Shown one piece after another: positions 5,778 to 8,734 of a DNA stretch of 8,734 nucleotides. Source of the stretch: Chloroflexota bacterium (GTDB taxonomy: Bacteria; Chloroflexota; Dehalococcoidia; Lucifugimonadales; JACPCL1); NCBI GenBank assembly GCA_016210395.1, contig JACQUI010000202.1, forward strand, positions 1-8,734, in the 5' to 3' direction. The notes below the pieces were generated by a model. It saw nothing but the letters and a program-made list of their open reading frames with translations, ran no database searches and was not told the DNA's origin. The position numbers were made by a program, and so were the translations under genes. How positions within the stretch are numbered: the first letter of the stretch is position 1; every line of letters starts with the position of its first letter.

Positions 5778-7028
5778 GTGTCATACCCCAGGATTTTCGT
5801 AACCGGCCTCGGACTGATCACCCCTGTGGGCCTGGATGCCAAGTCTTCTTGGAACAACCTCATAGGCGGCGTCTCCGGCATTGACTACATTTCCGCCTTC
5901 GACGCCGAGGGCTTTGAGACGCGAATTGCGGCGGAGGTCAAGAACTTTAGTCCGGGCGATTTCATGGACGCCAAGAAGGCCCGCCGTATGGACCGCTTCG
6001 CTCAGTTTGCCATGGTGGCCTCTCAGGAGGCCGCCGCCCAGGCGCAGCTCGATATGGCGAAGCTGGACCCCACGCGCGTCATCACGATCATCGGCAGCGG
6101 CATCGGCGGCCTGATTACCCTGTCCGAGCAGTTCCAGGTGCTCAAGGACAAGGGACCCACCCGCGTCAGCCCCTTCCTGATCCCCATGATGCTGCCGGAC
6201 ATGGCCTCCGGCAATGTGTCTATGGGCATCGGGACCAAGGGCCCCAATTTCTGCACCACCTCCTCTTGCTCCAGCGGTGCCGAGGCCATTGGCACGGCGT
6301 GGAACATGCTGCGCAACGGCGATGCCGACATCGCCCTGGCCGGCGGCACGGAAGCCCCTATCTGCCCCATCGCCGTAGCGGGCTTCAACTCCTGCCAGGC
6401 CCTCTCCCGCCGTAACGACGACCCCAAATCGGCCAGCAGGCCCTTCGACGCCCAGCGCGATGGTTTCGTCATGGGCGAGGGCTCCGGCGTCCTGGTGCTG
6501 GAGACGGAAGAAAGCGTCCGCCGCAGAGGCGTCCCTGTCATCGCCGAGCTCATAGGCTATGGCGCAAGCTCCGACGCCTACCACGTCACCCAGCCCGCCC
6601 CGGGCGGCGAGGGCGGCGCGCGGGCCATGCGCCTGGCGTTGCGCGCTGCGGGCATCCAGCCCAACGAGATCGAGTACATCAACGCCCACGGCACCTCAAC
6701 GCCCCTCAACGACAAGTTCGAGACTATGGGAATCAAGGCGGTCTTTGGCGACCTGGCGCCCCACATTCCCATCAGCTCCACGAAGTCCATGACGGGCCAC
6801 CTGCTGGGGGCCGCAGCGGCCATCGAAGCGGCGATAAGCGTCCTGGCGTTGCAAAACGGCGTCATCCCGCCGACGGTCAACTACAGGAACCCCGACTCGG
6901 AGTGCGACCTCGACTACGTGCCCAATGAGGCGCGCATCCGTCCTCTCAGGACGGCAATGAGCAACGCCCTTGGCTTCGGCGGCCACAACTCCTCCCTCAT
7001 CTTCCGCCAACCGGGGGAAATGACGTAG
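5778..7028 (+). CDS. fabF: 3-oxoacyl-[acyl-carrier-protein] synthase II
   Basis: A 416-residue condensing enzyme of type II fatty acid synthesis, close to the 413 residues of E. coli FabF. It joins malonyl-ACP to a growing acyl-ACP in the cytoplasm. The catalytic Cys-His-His set is complete: C164 (TTSSCSSGAEA), H304 (NAHGTSTPLND) and H341 (SMTGHLLGAAAA), with the conserved K336 in SSTKSMTGH. The family strand PRIFVTGLGLITPVG opens the protein, and GASSDAYHVTQPAPGGEG and NALGFGGHNSS occur as expected. The GTG at 5778 is chosen because GGGAGGT lies six bases before it. It sits 50 bases after the radical SAM gene on the same strand with no terminator between, so the two are probably co-transcribed. 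No ACP, fabD or fabG neighbours are present, so this may be either the housekeeping fabF or a dedicated extra copy. Confidence 0.95.
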   Translation: MSYPRIFVTGLGLITPVGLDAKSSWNNLIGGVSGIDYISAFDAEGFETRIAAEVKNFSPGDFMDAKKARRMDRFAQFAMVASQEAAAQAQLDMAKLDPTRVITIIGSGIGGLITLSEQFQVLKDKGPTRVSPFLIPMMLPDMASGNVSMGIGTKGPNFCTTSSCSSGAEAIGTAWNMLRNGDADIALAGGTEAPICPIAVAGFNSCQALSRRNDDPKSASRPFDAQRDGFVMGEGSGVLVLETEESVRRRGVPVIAELIGYGASSDAYHVTQPAPGGEGGARAMRLALRAAGIQPNEIEYINAHGTSTPLNDKFETMGIKAVFGDLAPHIPISSTKSMTGHLLGAAAAIEAAISVLALQNGVIPPTVNYRNPDSECDLDYVPNEARIRPLRTAMSNALGFGGHNSSLIFRQPGEMT

Positions 7029-7029
7029 G

Positions 7030-7041
7030 GGCGCAAGCGCC
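7030..7041 (+). terminator. Short GC hairpin directly after fabF
   Basis: GGCGC (7030-7034) and GCGCC (7037-7041) are perfect complements starting two bases after the stop codon, with a four-base effective loop. No U-tract follows; the next bases are G- and C-rich. It may slow polymerase or protect the transcript end, but as an intrinsic terminator it is weak. Confidence 0.25.
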
Positions 7042-7100
7042 GTGGTGGGCCCCCCCTTGCCGCCGTTGACCCGCCTCGCGCAAGAAGGGGTGACTTCGTG

Positions 7101-7106
7101 TACAAT
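7101..7106 (+). promoter_or_regulatory. Candidate -10 element upstream of the permease gene
   Basis: TACAAT at 7101-7106 differs from TATAAT at one base and lies in the only A/T-rich patch of the 174-base gap between fabF and the permease gene. No good -35 is found at 16-18 bases (GCGCAA at 17). If used, the transcript would start near 7113 and the leader would be about 90 bases long. Confidence 0.3.
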
Positions 7107-7202
7107 TGCTTTTGACGACCGCAATCGTGCACAACGAGGCGACGACCTGTCGCCGACGTTCCACCAACCGCGAACGCCTCCTTCAACGCAACCCCTCCCC
7201 CT

Positions 7203-8465
7203 ATGTTCCTAGCTAGCGTCATTCTGGCCGCCACCTACATCGGTGTCGCCGTCACCCGGCTCCCCCGCATCAACATAGACCGCCCTGCCGCTGCCCTGGC
7301 CGGGGCGGTCCTCATGGTCGTCTTGGGCGTCCTCACCTTCGACCAGGCGGTGGACGCCATTGACTACAACACCCTGGCCTTGCTGCTGGGCATGATGCTG
7401 TTGGTCGTTGTCATGCAGGGTCAGGGGTTCTTCACGCTGCTGGCCTCGCGCTTCGTCGCCGTTGCCCCCACGCCTGGGCGGCTGATGGCCAGCGTCGTCG
7501 TGCTCACCGCCGTGTGCAGCGCCTTCATGGTGAACGACGTCGTCGTGCTGCTCTTCACGCCGATAGTCATCCAGGCCTGCCGGATGCAGCGCGTCAATCC
7601 CCTGCCCTTCCTTATCGGCGAGGCAATGGCCTCCAACATCGGCTCCACCGCCACCATCGTAGGCAATCCACAGAACATGCTCATCGGTGTCACTTCAGGC
7701 ATCTCCTTCGCCCGCTTCTTCGCGTACCTGGCTCCAGTGGCGGTTGTCGGCACAGGTCTCCTGCTGGCGCTGCTCTGGGTCTTCTACGGCAAGGAATGGG
7801 CCAAGAAGGACGAGGCCAGTTCTGGTCATCGAAGCACAGACCAGGTCACGCTGACCCCCATTGATTACCGGGGGTTGAAGCGGTCGGTCCCGCTCCTGGC
7901 GCTGGCAACGGCAGGCTTCTTCCTCAGCTCCTTCATCGGAATTCGCGTGCCTCTTGTCGCCCTCGTTGCCGGAGTAGCCGCCATGCTGCTCAGCGGCGTC
8001 AGGCCGTCCCAGGTCATTCAGAAGGTGGACTGGGTGCTCCTGCTCTTCTTCGGGGGCCTCTTTGTGGTCATCGGCGGGGCAAGGCACGCGGGCGTGCTCG
8101 ATGTGTTCCTAAACAGGGTTGAGGTCACCCCCAACGTGCAGGGCATCGTTTCCGTTCACCTGGCCAGCGCCTTCATATCGCAGGTGGTCAGCAATGTGCC
8201 GCTGACGGTGCTGATGATCCCCCTGCTCCAGCGTGTGCCGGGCGATACCCTGTGGATCAGCCTTGCTTCGGGCGCAACTCTCGGCGGCAATGCCACCATC
8301 ATCGGCGCCGTAGCCAACATCATCGTGGCGGAGGGCGCCTACCGGGAAGGCATCGTCATCAAGTTCATGGAGTTCTTGAAAGTAGGGCTAGCCGTCACCG
8401 TACTCACGCTCCTGGCCTCCGTGGGCATCCTGTGGCTAGAACTGGAGATGGGCGTGCTGCGGTAG
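7203..8465 (+). CDS. ArsB/NhaD/SLC13-type membrane permease
   Basis: A 420-residue inner-membrane protein with about eleven or twelve hydrophobic segments, the size of the ion-transporter superfamily that holds ArsB, NhaD and the SLC13/DASS anion carriers. Each half carries the family's hairpin motif: SNIGSTATIVGNPQN at residues 144-158 and GGNATIIGAVAN at 361-372. SQVVSNVPLTVLMIP precedes the second. A short hydrophilic loop near residues 197-225 separates the halves. These motifs line the substrate and Na+ sites in solved relatives, but the exact substrate (anion, arsenite, or Na+/H+ exchange) cannot be read from sequence. The ATG at 7203 opens right before the first membrane helix. No ribosome site precedes it; the upstream 30 bases are C-rich, so initiation may not depend on one. 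fabF ends 174 bases upstream and a CBS-domain gene follows 213 bases downstream. Confidence 0.88.
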   Translation: MFLASVILAATYIGVAVTRLPRINIDRPAAALAGAVLMVVLGVLTFDQAVDAIDYNTLALLLGMMLLVVVMQGQGFFTLLASRFVAVAPTPGRLMASVVVLTAVCSAFMVNDVVVLLFTPIVIQACRMQRVNPLPFLIGEAMASNIGSTATIVGNPQNMLIGVTSGISFARFFAYLAPVAVVGTGLLLALLWVFYGKEWAKKDEASSGHRSTDQVTLTPIDYRGLKRSVPLLALATAGFFLSSFIGIRVPLVALVAGVAAMLLSGVRPSQVIQKVDWVLLLFFGGLFVVIGGARHAGVLDVFLNRVEVTPNVQGIVSVHLASAFISQVVSNVPLTVLMIPLLQRVPGDTLWISLASGATLGGNATIIGAVANIIVAEGAYREGIVIKFMEFLKVGLAVTVLTLLASVGILWLELEMGVLR

Positions 8466-8468
8466 GTG

Positions 8469-8484
8469 CGCCGCAAAAGCGGCG
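8469..8484 (+). terminator. GC-rich hairpin after the permease gene
   Basis: CGCCGC (8469-8474), AAAA loop, GCGGCG (8479-8484): a perfect six-base GC stem with a four-base loop, four bases after the permease stop codon. No U-run follows, so termination efficiency is uncertain, but its placement and stability suggest an end-of-transcript hairpin. Confidence 0.45.
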
Positions 8485-8575
8485 GCCAACGCTTCCCAAC
8501 GAAAAAGCGATTCGTATCGTCATTAACGCGCTGCGTTATTATGGTCAAGCGGTACAGGGGGAGCGACGCCAAGAG

Positions 8576-8592
8576 GTGGGGTACGCCCCCAC
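8576..8592. other. Stem-loop in the leader upstream of the CBS-domain gene
   Basis: GTGGGG (8576-8581) and CCCCAC (8587-8592) form a perfect six-base stem with a five-base loop. The right arm belongs to a nine-base word, TACGCCCCC (8582-8590), which recurs at 8630-8638. It lies 86 bases before the CBS-domain start and could be part of its transcript leader. No riboswitch class is recognisable. Confidence 0.3.
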
Positions 8593-8678
8593 GAACAAAA
8601 CAGGACACTTGGTGACTAGAGTCTTGCAATACGCCCCCGCAGCCCTCACTATGAAGGCATCCTCCCTAGGAGACGCCC

Positions 8679-8734
8679 ATGCGGGCCAAGGACATCATGA
8701 ACAGCCCTGTCGTCACGGTGAGGCCGGATGACAC
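8679..8734 (+). CDS. CBS-domain protein, N-terminal fragment cut by window edge
   Basis: The ATG at 8679-8681 is preceded by AGGAG (8668-8672) with a six-base gap, a good ribosome site. The 18 complete codons read MRAKDIMNSPVVTVRPDD, which matches the typical opening of small CBS-pair proteins (V-x-D-I-M-x-x-x-V-x-T-V-x-P-x-D). Such proteins bind adenine nucleotides and often regulate transporters or enzymes. The reading frame is open to the end of the window, so length and any further domains are unknown. The preceding permease could be a partner, but with 213 bases and a hairpin between them the link is weak. Confidence 0.7.
   Translation, partial: MRAKDIMNSPVVTVRPDD

Noticed and set aside
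5781..6689. 302-codon open frame on the minus strand opposite fabF
   Set aside because: A shadow of fabF codon bias; the composition is Gly/Ala/Arg-rich without recognisable motifs.
7066..7106. TTGACC at 7066-7071 as -35 for TACAAT at 7101
   Set aside because: The spacer is 29 bases, far outside the 16-18 base range.
8541..8615. Small 24-codon frame in the gap before the CBS gene
   Set aside because: No ribosome site and no recognisable sequence; expected by chance.
8252..8731. 159-codon frame crossing the end of the permease and the following gap
   Set aside because: Out of frame with the permease, crosses its stop and the hairpin, and conflicts with the CBS start that has a good ribosome site.

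Overview
The window looks like chromosomal DNA from a GC-rich bacterium (roughly 60% GC judged by eye, with strong G/C preference at third codon positions). A Gram-negative-style or Chloroflexota-like environmental lineage is my best guess: a lipoprotein with a long Pro/Thr linker, a B12-type radical SAM protein and a NarL-type two-component pair fit that picture. There is no phylogenetic marker here, so the lineage is inference only. No RNA gene, insertion sequence, CRISPR array or phage gene was seen.

Left part (minus strand, 265-3351): three genes read leftwards. First comes a secreted lipoprotein joining a cytochrome P460-type haem domain (CxxCH) to a C-terminal cupredoxin domain. A membrane sensor histidine kinase of the HisKA_3 class follows, and then a NarL/LuxR response regulator whose start overlaps the end of the kinase gene. 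The lipoprotein would be an extracytoplasmic redox or NO/hydroxylamine-related protein, and the kinase/regulator pair may sense the same stress or regulate it; that link is inferred from position only. Positions 1-264 hold no credible gene, only short inverted repeats.

Middle (3352-3648): a divergent control region of about 300 bases with several perfect palindromes, one of them CRP-like, and an extended -10 promoter reading rightwards.

Right part (plus strand, 3649-8734): a 692-residue B12-binding-type radical SAM protein is followed 50 bases later by a beta-ketoacyl-ACP synthase II (fabF). Then come an 11-12 helix ArsB/NhaD/SLC13-type permease and, cut by the window edge, the first 18 codons of a CBS-domain protein.

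The most unusual item is the C-terminal tail of the radical SAM protein. Residues 506-681 divide into exactly sixteen 11-residue units (a hendecad array of the kind that forms lipid-surface amphipathic helices or right-handed coiled coils), all in one unbroken phase. Together with the adjacent fabF this suggests, but does not prove, a membrane- or lipid-associated radical SAM enzyme acting on acyl chains or another lipid substrate.
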